From positions 42,306-106,305 of the forward strand of contig NZ_ALVZ01000227.1 of the NCBI RefSeq assembly GCF_000332055.1: a DNA stretch of 64,000 nucleotides, given 5' to 3'. How positions within the stretch are numbered: position 1 is the first letter of the stretch; every line of letters starts with the position of its first letter. A model generated the notes under the pieces. It worked only from the letters and a program-made list of their open reading frames with translations. It was not told the DNA's origin and did not search any database. A program made the translations under genes and the position numbers. The stretch comes from Xenococcus sp. PCC 7305 (GTDB taxonomy: Bacteria; Cyanobacteriota; Cyanobacteriia; Cyanobacteriales; Xenococcaceae). This document shows positions 36,145 to 44,083 of this stretch, in pieces.

Positions 36145-36650
36145 TAATTTTCCTCAAATTCTCGATTAATTGATTTTGCTAACACCGAGATGTTCGATGA
36201 GATTCTTCACTTGTAAAAAAAATAAGCAGACTGGATATTTTAATTTCATATATATTTAGATTTAGCACTCTTTGGAAACTATCTAAATCGAGGTTAAAGA
36301 TTCTTTCTGGCTTGGGAGAATCTGGGGTTTTCTAACTTCGTTTCACAGGCTGATCAACCTAATCACAGTGAAAGCGATCGTTGGAACTTAATTTAGAATA
36401 AGACCTCGGGTTACCACTCTACAACGAGTAGCGGAAGATTAGCTTTTTATCTGTCGAACACAAAAACAAGAGCTGCCAGTAGCTGCATGCTTTAGTTGTA
36501 GCTATATGATTTTAGACTACGAATTTGTAGTGATGCTACCCACCAGAATTTTAACCTGAATATAACCTCGACGCATAACTTTTGACAAGAAAATTTGCGT
36601 TTGCTGAATTTTCCATGGAGCTTTATTCACCGAGAAGACTGTTGTTTTTG
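36145..36650 (-). promoter_or_regulatory. Likely long 5' leader/promoter region of rne
   Basis: 506 bp between the cysteine desulfurase stop and the rne start, no open frame. On the minus strand a run of eight U lies at 36215-36222, about 70 nt before the start codon, and GAGGAAAA precedes the ATG. Long U-rich leaders that RNase E cuts to regulate itself are known for cyanobacterial rne; that this one works so is inference. Confidence 0.45.
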
Positions 36651-37814
36651 TTATCTCACTTGAGCTTGACGCAAAGATCTAATGTTGGCAACTACGGCTT
36701 CTCCTACGGTTTCGATCTCCTTGATGGTGTTAAATCTTCCTATGCCAAAACGGATTGAAGCCTGAGCTAGTTTGGCCTCTCTCCCCAAAGCTGTTAAAAC
36801 ATGAGATGGTTTAGTACTCGTAGTAGAGCAAGCCGAGCCCGAAGATAGAGCAACAATTGGTTGTAGCGCCAAGAGCAAAGCTGTCCCATCTATACCTGCA
36901 ACACTAAGATTCAGGTTTCCTGCTAGTTTTTGGGTTGGGTGCCCATTAAGATAAATGCCTGATAACTGATTGATGAGCGACCAAAGTTTTTCCCGCAACT
37001 GTAGCAAATATTGTTGCTCCGAAGCCATTAGATCGAGCCCTAATTCGATCGCCTTGCCAAAACCAACTATTTGAGGAGTGTATAAAGTTCCTGAGCGAAT
37101 ATTTCTTTCTTGGCCACCTCCTTGCATTTGTGGGGCAATAGTTACTCGCCGCTGACGACGTCGCAGATATAAGGCTCCAATCCCTTTGGGACCGTAAAGT
37201 TTATGAGCAGTCAAAGACATCAGATCTAGGTTCATTTGCTCCACATCAAGAGGCATCTTTGCGATCGCCTGAGCCGCATCAGAATGAAACAAAACATTAT
37301 GTTCACGACAAATCTGACCAATCTCCTCTAGAGGCTGAATCACTCCTATTTCATTATTAGCGGCCATCACCGAGACTAAAATTGTTTCAGGGCGTATTGC
37401 CCCACGAAGTTGAGATAAATCAATTAGGCCGTCAGGTTGCACTGGCAAATAAGTGACCTCAAAACCAAGAGTTTGTAAATATTTACAGGGATCGAGAACT
37501 GCACGATGCTCCGTTGCGACAGTAATAATATGTTTGCCCTGGGTAAAATAAGATTCGGCGATACCTTTAATTGCTAAATTATTGGCCTCTGTGGCACCAC
37601 TAGTAAAAATTATTTCTTCTGGGGTGGCATTAATCGCTTCGGCAATAGTTTTTCTGGCCTGGTCAACTGCGCTTTCTGCTTCCCAACCATAAAGGTGAGT
37701 TGTACTAGAAGCATTGCCAAAGCGATCGCAAAAATACGGCAGCATGGCATCTAAGACCCTTTTATCGACAGGAGTCGTAGCATGACAATCTAAATATATG
37801 GGACGCTTAAGCAT
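36651..37814 (-). CDS. IscS/NifS-type cysteine desulfurase
   Basis: 387 residues, class V aminotransferase fold, group I desulfurase. The N-terminal YLDCHATTPVD, the PLP lysine in LTAHKLYGPKGIGALY, and the active-site loop LSSGSACSTTSTKPSHVL (catalytic Cys near 328) are present. It removes sulfur from cysteine for Fe-S clusters, thiolated tRNA or other uses. It is not a SufS enzyme (group II), so the SufE in this window is probably not its partner. No isc or nif genes surround it, as is usual for the several stand-alone copies of cyanobacteria. The downstream region is the rne leader; the sulfatase lies 33 bp upstream on the same strand. Confidence 0.92.
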   Translation of the reverse strand: MLKRPIYLDCHATTPVDKRVLDAMLPYFCDRFGNASSTTHLYGWEAESAVDQARKTIAEAINATPEEIIFTSGATEANNLAIKGIAESYFTQGKHIITVATEHRAVLDPCKYLQTLGFEVTYLPVQPDGLIDLSQLRGAIRPETILVSVMAANNEIGVIQPLEEIGQICREHNVLFHSDAAQAIAKMPLDVEQMNLDLMSLTAHKLYGPKGIGALYLRRRQRRVTIAPQMQGGGQERNIRSGTLYTPQIVGFGKAIELGLDLMASEQQYLLQLREKLWSLINQLSGIYLNGHPTQKLAGNLNLSVAGIDGTALLLALQPIVALSSGSACSTTSTKPSHVLTALGREAKLAQASIRFGIGRFNTIKEIETVGEAVVANIRSLRQAQVR

Positions 37815-37846
37815 TTAATATTGACCATTTGATCACATAAGAAGGG

Positions 37847-39406
37847 CTATACAGTTGTTGGCCAATTTTGTGGCATAGTTTTGGTCTCTTTCATTTTATA
37901 GGTCAATAGCTGATGGAGTTTTTTTTGTTCTGTTTTGGCCTCTTCTGAAGCAATGCCCCCTACGGGCAGCAAATTGGTTAATTCTAGAGGGTCATTTTGG
38001 AGATTATACAGTTCATATTGAAAACCATTAGAGGTTACAATCTGTCCATCATTTCCCGGTGAAGCATAGTAAACCGCATATTTCCATTCTGCTGTTCGCA
38101 GACATCGAATGGCATTCTTGTCTCCAGGAGGTGCCACACTAGTGTCATTAACTCCATCGTCATAGCTAAATAGCAAAGCATCTTGGGTCGGATGAGAAGG
38201 ATCGAGTAAAGTTTGAGAAAAATCAATGCCTTGAAACTCAAATTCTTGCTGTTGTTCCTTCGTTAGGCCAGCGATCGCAGCTAATGTCGGTAACAGATCT
38301 ACTGAACTCACTAAAGAATCGAGTTCAATCCCTTGTTTAATCCATTTAGGATTACTAAAGATTAGAGGTACATTTATAGCCTCTCTATATACTGTATTTT
38401 GCTTTTCTGTAAGACCGTTGTGAGCCATGCCCATCTCACCGTGATCGGCAAGACGAACCAAGATGGTATTGTCCCAAAGAGAGTCACTGGTAGCATCTAG
38501 TACATGACCAAAATGGCTGTCGGTCAAAGTATGTAAATAGGCATAGAACTTGACATAGTTGAGAGCATCTTCTTCGCTTAGTTTACCGCCTTCTCTATTT
38601 AAGAAATTACTTTGCGCCCAGGGTTTGGTCGTCAAATCATCTTGGTAGTAGCTTTGAGGTAAGGTAAATCCTTGATAATTTTGGAAGGCACTGGGAAAGG
38701 TTGTCAGTCCTTGGTTAAAAACTTCGGGATAAACCCAAACATCATGAGGCCCCACCAACGAAACTATCAAGCAAAAAGGTTGCTCGGGATTTTGATTTTG
38801 AGACAAAAATTCGATCGCGGTTTGCTGACTCGACAATAAACTTGGCCCATTGACATAGCGTCCATCGTTATTGGCAGAACTTCCACCCAAAGTGTTCAAA
38901 CCATGTTCCCGGTCAGTAATACTGGTTCCCGAATCTGGCGCGAGCCAACCGTCAAGTTGCCAATTTGTCAGCATCGCAGCATCCTCTGCTTGGAGAGTTT
39001 GCTGTTGTTCAGAGGTCAAGGTTTTGAGGCGCGGTGTCTCCTTTGATGGTTGATCAAAGGTTGAGTCTGATAGATCCCATTTACCCTTGTAGATAACCCG
39101 ATAACCTGCCTTTTTTAAGACATTGCCCACAATATTAGTTTTATTGCGAGGGTTGGGCTTAAGCGTTCCTGGGACTTTGTATACTCCATTTGTTGAAGGA
39201 TACATTCCTGTCCAGAGAGTTGCGCGAGATGGGGAACAGGCACAAGTACTGGTTTGCGCATTCCTAAAGGTGATGCCTGTCTGCTTGAGTCGATTGAGAT
39301 TGGGGAGATTATTCTTGACCCATTCTTCTGGGAAATGCTGGATTGCTCGTTGCTGATCACTAATGAGGATAATAATATTGGGACGCTTAAATTCTGGGAA
39401 AGCCAT
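37847..39406 (-). CDS. Type I sulfatase-family hydrolase (arylsulfatase-like)
   Basis: 519 residues of the alkaline phosphatase superfamily. The formylglycine motif CSPSRATLWTG begins at C57, with C-x-P-S-R intact, so maturation by a formylglycine-generating enzyme is possible. Metal ligands are seen at ISDQQR near the N terminus and VRLADHGEMG in the core; VSLVGPHDVWVYP is the usual second substrate block. There is no signal peptide, so the enzyme would be cytosolic, unusual for sulfatases scavenging external sulfate esters. A strong AAGGAAATA ribosome-binding site precedes the ATG. It could be a phosphonate monoester hydrolase or choline-sulfatase relative instead. It is 32 bp upstream of the desulfurase gene, with possible co-transcription. 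Confidence 0.87.
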   Translation of the reverse strand: MAFPEFKRPNIIILISDQQRAIQHFPEEWVKNNLPNLNRLKQTGITFRNAQTSTCACSPSRATLWTGMYPSTNGVYKVPGTLKPNPRNKTNIVGNVLKKAGYRVIYKGKWDLSDSTFDQPSKETPRLKTLTSEQQQTLQAEDAAMLTNWQLDGWLAPDSGTSITDREHGLNTLGGSSANNDGRYVNGPSLLSSQQTAIEFLSQNQNPEQPFCLIVSLVGPHDVWVYPEVFNQGLTTFPSAFQNYQGFTLPQSYYQDDLTTKPWAQSNFLNREGGKLSEEDALNYVKFYAYLHTLTDSHFGHVLDATSDSLWDNTILVRLADHGEMGMAHNGLTEKQNTVYREAINVPLIFSNPKWIKQGIELDSLVSSVDLLPTLAAIAGLTKEQQQEFEFQGIDFSQTLLDPSHPTQDALLFSYDDGVNDTSVAPPGDKNAIRCLRTAEWKYAVYYASPGNDGQIVTSNGFQYELYNLQNDPLELTNLLPVGGIASEEAKTEQKKLHQLLTYKMKETKTMPQNWPTTV

Positions 39407-39503
39407 AAACTTATTTCCTTATCTATATGATTGTGAACTTTTTTCCAACAATTTTTTAACTCATCTTGGGCAAAAGGTACCACAATACCTGAACAGTATC
39501 TGA

Positions 39504-39538
39504 AGTAATAAGTAATGAGTAATAAGTAATAAGTAAAA
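39504..39538. repeat. AGTAATR heptamer array
   Basis: Five AGTAATA/AGTAATG units between the divergent sulfatase and VWA-lipoprotein genes. Same family, opposite orientation, at 63961-63991. Confidence 0.8.
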
Positions 39539-39620
39539 CTTTTGTTGAGCTGCTTTTGATTTGTGGGCGTTTTAAAATGACCTTGGTTAGAATTAGACCG
39601 ACTTTTAACTCTGCGTAGCT

Positions 39621-41195
39621 ATGTTGATAAATAGGCCGAGATCAGCGATTTTGAATTTTATCATTGGTTTAGCGATCGCTTTAGGAATTCATGCTTGTAG
39701 TAACTCTACTATTACTAATGTCCCTAATAATAATACTCAATCAATTCAGATTGGGATTTCTTCAGAAAATTTGATTTTTGAAGACAAAATCGTATCTTTA
39801 ATCAAAAAAGCTACAGGACGACCAGTAGAAGTCCAAACAAAAGGCTCAGTAAGGCTCACAGAGCTCGCTTGTTCAGGCCAACTTTCGGCGATGATGATTG
39901 CGGATGAAATGTGGCCTAATATTAAATGTCCTGATGCTAGTTGGATTAACACTTCCGATGCAGTTTATTCAACGAGAATTCAGTTTGCTTTACCTGTTGC
40001 CAAGGCTAGAGAATTGGGCTGGCTGAACAGAGTTATTAGTCGAGAAGAAGTTGTTGCGGCTTTGAAAGCTGGGAAAATTCGCTTAGCGACTACAACTCCA
40101 ACCCATTCTAATAGTGGCTACAATACTTTACTTTGGCTGGTTCGTGGAGAAATTAGTCCCAATTTAACTCCTGAACAAATAACTCCTGAATCTTTAGCTT
40201 CACTTCAACCAATTTATAAAAACTTGGCAATATCGAGTGAAAGTACTTCCTATCTTGCTCAGAAACTTGCTCAAGAATGGCCCGACGATACTCTCGCTGC
40301 TTTATATCGTTTTCTCTACACAGCAGATGGCAAAGCAGTTTATTACCAGGGAGATAAATTACAGCTTCCGCAAAAAGTTGCGCTAATTGACGTTTCTCCT
40401 GCGATCGCAGTTACTCCCACATGGTTTGTCACCACAAGCAATGAACAATTGAAACAGCAATTAATGGAACAAGTCTTTGGCAAATTGGACACCGCTAGCC
40501 AAAATCTACTCAAAGAATTAAAACAACTCAATCCTCCTTTGCCAGAAGGAATCACTCAAGAATTTACGCCCGTTGCCGAGATCCATCGCAATTTACTCAA
40601 TAGTTTCCATCCGAATATTCGTCAAAAACGTTGGATTGTGGGAATCGTTGATGCTTCGGGTTCGATGCAGGGAACAGGTTATCGAGAGTTACAAGAAGCG
40701 TTCCAAGAGTTGCTCAATGTCGAGCGAGCTAAGAATAATTATCTCTATTCTCCTAATGATCGCTTTAGCCTGATTATTTATCAGGGCAAAAATGCTTATC
40801 AAATCCCTCCAGGATCTACCGCAGGAGCTGAGATAGATCGGGTGGCTATTCTGCGATCGCTACAAAAAGATGTCCAACCAAGAGGCGGAACTCCGGTTGC
40901 TAAGGGGCTAAAAATTGGTTTTCAAACGGCTTTAACTATTGCGCCTGAGTATAAAACGGAAATTTTTCTGTTTACTGATGGTCAATTTTCCGACCCTGTC
41001 GATGCTGATTTATTAAATATTTTCCAGCAACTGGAGGATAAAAATGCTGAGTTTACGATTGTTGGCGCGGGAGAAGTCGATCGCAAAGCGTTGATTAATC
41101 TGGCGGAACTGCTTAATGCCCGTCCGATTATTTCTGAAGATGCTAATGAGACTTTGGAGGAACTTTTGAAAGCATTTCGTGAGGCGCAGATTTAG
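39621..41195 (+). CDS. Lipoprotein with periplasmic-binding-protein-like domain and C-terminal VWA domain
   Basis: 524 residues. The N-terminal hydrophobic segment ends in a lipobox (ALGIHAC, C26), so the protein is probably a membrane-anchored extracytoplasmic lipoprotein. Residues about 40-310 look like a type 2 periplasmic-binding fold (IQIGISSENLIFEDKIVSLI, ATTTPTHSNSGYNTLLWL), and residues about 335-520 are a von Willebrand A domain with a complete MIDAS start (VDASGSM), the Thr of RGGTPVAKGL and FLFTDGQFSD. MIDAS VWA domains bind metal-dependent protein ligands. The next gene, 46 bp downstream, encodes a membrane protein with a similar binding-like fold. Function unknown; see findings. 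Confidence 0.8.
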   Translation: MLINRPRSAILNFIIGLAIALGIHACSNSTITNVPNNNTQSIQIGISSENLIFEDKIVSLIKKATGRPVEVQTKGSVRLTELACSGQLSAMMIADEMWPNIKCPDASWINTSDAVYSTRIQFALPVAKARELGWLNRVISREEVVAALKAGKIRLATTTPTHSNSGYNTLLWLVRGEISPNLTPEQITPESLASLQPIYKNLAISSESTSYLAQKLAQEWPDDTLAALYRFLYTADGKAVYYQGDKLQLPQKVALIDVSPAIAVTPTWFVTTSNEQLKQQLMEQVFGKLDTASQNLLKELKQLNPPLPEGITQEFTPVAEIHRNLLNSFHPNIRQKRWIVGIVDASGSMQGTGYRELQEAFQELLNVERAKNNYLYSPNDRFSLIIYQGKNAYQIPPGSTAGAEIDRVAILRSLQKDVQPRGGTPVAKGLKIGFQTALTIAPEYKTEIFLFTDGQFSDPVDADLLNIFQQLEDKNAEFTIVGAGEVDRKALINLAELLNARPIISEDANETLEELLKAFREAQI

Positions 41196-41196
41196 G

Positions 41197-41232
41197 GGTA
41201 ATGGGTAATGGAATGGGTAATGGGTAATAGGT
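41197..41232. repeat. TAATGGG-type heptamer array between the two paired genes
   Basis: Imperfect GGTAATGGGTAATGGAATGGGTAATGGG units fill nearly all of the 46-bp gap between the VWA lipoprotein stop and the next start, leaving little room for a ribosome-binding site. Confidence 0.75.
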
Positions 41233-41241
41233 GACTGATTT

Positions 41242-42513
41242 ATGAATTCTCGTAGGTTTTCTAAAATAATTGCTGGTTTATTAATGTTGTTGCTGTGTCT
41301 CGCATTTGCTGTTGTCGGAGCAGGTTGGGCCATTAGCGTTGTCTTGGGGATTTTGATGGGAATCGCTTTTTTGATTCTGACGAGCGGTGTGGGCGATCGG
41401 ATTCAGAATTTTTCTAATATCATTGCCTATGTTTTAATTGCGATCGCGACATTAACCTTAATCATTTTTGGTGTACCTCAAATTCAGGAAAGCTTGAAAG
41501 CTCCGGATCTTGTTTATGGCTATGTCGGTGGGGAACGATATGATTTACTTGTGCGCAATAATAAGGTGCAAAAATTGTTGTCTAGTGCCGAGTTGCAAGT
41601 AAGCGATGCTAGCACCACCAAGAAGGGTTCGGTTTCTCAGTTACAAGTTTTTAATCAGGCGACTAGTCAGTCTTTGGATACTCTCGATTATGTTTGGACA
41701 GGAGATTCGGCGATCGCAGAGGCGGGAAAAGAAATTATTGAAGCTAATGGCAAGAAAGTATTAGAAAATGAAGCTACTTTACTAGATCCTTTGGTTTTAG
41801 TAGTAAACAAGAAAGCTGCGAACAAAATGAGTAAAAGTGGCTTTCTCTCTGCTCTTACTGATAATTCACTCAAAAGCTTTGGTTTTTCCTCTGAATTAGA
41901 TGCAGTCAAGTTTGCTGATCTTTTAGAGGGCGATGCCACTTGGAATGAGATTGGCATTACTCGTTATGCTTCTCCTCCTGGAGTCATCATGGCAGATGCG
42001 CGTAAATCTAATGGTGGAGTGATGGCGGAAACTTTGATTGGGACTATTTGGTACAACATGGCGCTTCAGGGCATTGCTGATACTCCTAGTTTGGAAGTGA
42101 GCAAACAAATTAATCAATTTCAACCTTTGCCAACCCAAATTTCCCAAGCCTTAAGTAAGAAAATGCAGGAGTTGCGATTGCGTTCGGGTTTTGCCGAATC
42201 AACTTCTTCTAAGCTAAAAGTGCAACTAGAAGAAGGTGGCTCTCCTTGGGCTTTAACTTATTATTCTTTGGGGAAAAATATCATTAAAGCTAATCCTCAA
42301 TTTACGTTAGTGGCTCTGTCTCACACGATGGTTAGTAGCAATCAATTTTTATCTTTCTCGGATGCAGGAACGAGATTGCTTAGGGTGATAGAGTCAGCAG
42401 AGTTTCAGAAGATTGCTCAAGAGTATGGTTATGATGCGCCGCAAGGGAGTTGGATCGTGTTGCGAGATCCGACTTTTGAAGCAGTGCGATCGCTAACTAA
42501 TTTGCCACTTTAG
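41242..42513 (+). CDS. Membrane-anchored periplasmic-binding-protein-like protein, partner of the VWA lipoprotein
   Basis: 423 residues. Three hydrophobic helices occupy about 8-80 (IIAGLLMLLLCLAFAVVGAG, VLGILMGIAFLILTSG, IIAYVLIAIATLTLIIFGV), followed by a large soluble domain (about 90-420) that again reads like a type 2 binding protein: YGYVGGERYDLLV, LDPLVLVVNKKAA, GVIMADARKSNGGVMAETL and a C-terminal VLRDPTFEAV. The block ADARKSNGG aligns by eye with PTHSNSGYN of the upstream protein, suggesting the two soluble domains are distant paralogues. No ABC permease or ATPase is nearby. I do not recognise a described family pairing of this kind. The start has no clear Shine-Dalgarno sequence. 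Confidence 0.75.
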   Translation: MNSRRFSKIIAGLLMLLLCLAFAVVGAGWAISVVLGILMGIAFLILTSGVGDRIQNFSNIIAYVLIAIATLTLIIFGVPQIQESLKAPDLVYGYVGGERYDLLVRNNKVQKLLSSAELQVSDASTTKKGSVSQLQVFNQATSQSLDTLDYVWTGDSAIAEAGKEIIEANGKKVLENEATLLDPLVLVVNKKAANKMSKSGFLSALTDNSLKSFGFSSELDAVKFADLLEGDATWNEIGITRYASPPGVIMADARKSNGGVMAETLIGTIWYNMALQGIADTPSLEVSKQINQFQPLPTQISQALSKKMQELRLRSGFAESTSSKLKVQLEEGGSPWALTYYSLGKNIIKANPQFTLVALSHTMVSSNQFLSFSDAGTRLLRVIESAEFQKIAQEYGYDAPQGSWIVLRDPTFEAVRSLTNLPL

Positions 42514-42540
42514 CAATAAACTTCCTGCATTATTTAGTCA

Positions 42541-42960
42541 TTAAAGAGCTATGAGAAGATTTTCGAAAGGATGATTTTGTTTCCAGCGATAGGTATTAAA
42601 GTCGCGCTGATCTACTGAAAAAATCCGTCCATGGCCTAAGTGTTCTGCCAAAATAACCAAGGAAGCATCAGCCAAATCCATTGGAAGATCTGCATATTTT
42701 TCCATTAATTGGCTAATCCGAGAAGTATGATAAACTTCTAAATTGAAGACAGAAAACAATCCCTAGTTAATACTATTTATAAATAAAGTTTGGACTGCTA
42801 CTACTTTCCTTTTCAGCAAAAGATAGCAAGTTTCCGTCACAACACACCAGGTTGTAATTAAAGGTTCATTGTATTATTTCAAAGCCTGTTTTGTTCGTTG
42901 ATGATAAGTATCTTTCTGATCGAAAAGAGCTAGCCAAAATCCTGTATCAACTATTATCAT
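42541..42960 (-). pseudogene. PIN-domain (VapC-like) toxin, inactivated by two in-frame stop codons
   Basis: Read in one frame from the ATG at 42960, this region encodes a 139-codon PIN protein: IIVDTGFWLALFDQKD at the start (first acidic residue), LADASLVILAEHLG and IFSVDQRDF near the end (further acidic residues). Two stop codons interrupt it: TAA at 42876-42874 (codon 29, after KQALK) and TAG at 42765-42763 (codon 66, after NSIN). No frameshift is needed. The 3' part alone remains as a 72-codon open frame. The start overlaps the end of the antitoxin gene by 14 bp, the normal arrangement for such modules. Sequencing error at two sites is unlikely but should be kept in mind. Confidence 0.85.
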
Positions 42961-43204
42961 ATTTGGATGCTAATGTATCAGCAAGAACCTCTTTGTAATT
43001 AGTCGATAAATCTTCTTCCACAGAACAAAAGCCAATCAAACCAATTTCCTCAAATTTTTCATAGGTACTTTTTCCCTCCTGATTACTTTCTGTCTCTGAT
43101 TTTGAGTAACATTTTTTCAGTAGCTGAATAAAATCGAGGAGTATGATTTTGGCTTCCTCTGGTAACGTGTCAATATCCTGATATATTTGTTCAAATTCAG
43201 ACAT
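42947..43204 (-). CDS. Antitoxin-like small protein paired with the broken PIN toxin
   Basis: 85 residues, acidic, helical (MSEFEQIYQDIDTLPEEAKIIL, LDFIQLLKKCYSKSE, YEKFEEIGLIGFCSVEEDLS). The pattern 'LPEEAKIILLDFIQLLKK' followed by a short linker and a toxin-wrapping tail resembles DUF2281/VapB-like antitoxins of cyanobacteria. It is intact while its toxin is interrupted, so it may be a harmless remnant or may still neutralise a related toxin elsewhere. ATG at 43204. The 194 bp upstream, to the divergent DUF433 gene, shows no palindromic operator that I could identify. Confidence 0.7.
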   Translation of the reverse strand: MSEFEQIYQDIDTLPEEAKIILLDFIQLLKKCYSKSETESNQEGKSTYEKFEEIGLIGFCSVEEDLSTNYKEVLADTLASKYDNS

Positions 43205-43398
43205 TTTTAGTAACTTCTAAACTCGTCGATAGTTTTTCGATTCTGATCTGATTGTACTTTAAGAAGCTTGAGGAAGAAGTTTCAGGCTTTGCCGCGATCG
43301 CATTTTAATAATCTTCGAGCCATGTTCAAGTAAGCTGTAAATATAATTTCGGCGAAATCTATTGGTAAACTAGAGACAAAATCAATTCCATTATTTCT

Positions 43399-43692
43399 AT
43401 GTCTGCCACAGCTGTATCTCGTTATGTGACTCGAAATCCTGAAATTTTGAGTGGAGAGCCGATTATTATCGGTACTCGGACATCTGTACGGGCTATTGTC
43501 GGTTTGTGGCGATTAGGCATTATGCCAGAAGAAATTCTGAACCATTTGCCTCATTTAACCCTAGCTCAAGTTTTTGATGCTTTAAGTTTCTATCTCGATC
43601 ATCAAATAGAAATCAATGAATATATTGAGCGAAATCAAGTACCTGATGAATTAGTTCATATTTCTGTAAAAGCAGCTTTAGATGAATCATAA
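43399..43692 (+). CDS. DUF433 antitoxin-like protein
   Basis: 97 residues of DUF433: SRYVTRNPEILSGEPIIIGTRTSVRAIVG and LTLAQVFDALSFYLDHQIEINEYIE are the hallmark blocks (a small helix-turn-helix fold). In cyanobacteria DUF433 genes stand immediately upstream of DUF5615 PIN-like genes and are treated as the antitoxin of a VapBC-related module. The next gene starts two bases after this stop, indicating translational coupling. Neutralising activity is inferred from arrangement. Confidence 0.88.
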   Translation: MSATAVSRYVTRNPEILSGEPIIIGTRTSVRAIVGLWRLGIMPEEILNHLPHLTLAQVFDALSFYLDHQIEINEYIERNQVPDELVHISVKAALDES

Positions 43693-43694
43693 TC

Positions 43695-44033
43695 ATGCTG
43701 GCAACACTTTACACCGATGAAGATATGTCGGCTTTGGTCGCTACACTTTTAAGAGCTCGTGGTTTAGATGTGACAACTGTTCCCGAACAAGCAACTCTTG
43801 GTAAGACCGACAATGAGCAACTAGAATTCGCAACTTCTTTGGGTAGATGCCTCTTAACTCATAATCGAGTCGACTTCGAACGATTACATCTCAAATATAT
43901 GGAGCAAAATAAACAACATCCTGGGATTATTATTGTTCCTCAGAAAAATGCCTATGAAGTTGCTCGACGCATTGGTGTTTTAGTAAGTTCATTAAAGGCT
44001 AATGAAATTAAGAATCAGTTGTTATATGCCTAA
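43695..44033 (+). CDS. DUF5615 PIN-like toxin/nuclease
   Basis: 112 residues of DUF5615, a Mut7-C/PIN-like fold. Acidic residues expected for RNA cleavage are visible at LYTDEDMSALVATLL (6-20), CLLTHNRVDFERL (about 54-66; D62) and the hydrophobic GIIIVPQ strand. It forms a two-gene module with the DUF433 gene two bases upstream. Unlike the neighbouring PIN gene it is intact. The insertion sequence begins 51 bp downstream, so this island has accumulated accessory DNA. Confidence 0.88.
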   Translation: MLATLYTDEDMSALVATLLRARGLDVTTVPEQATLGKTDNEQLEFATSLGRCLLTHNRVDFERLHLKYMEQNKQHPGIIIVPQKNAYEVARRIGVLVSSLKANEIKNQLLYA

Positions 44034-44083
44034 AGCTATACCCTTGTTGATGAAATAACCTAATCGGAAAATCTACCTTAAGT

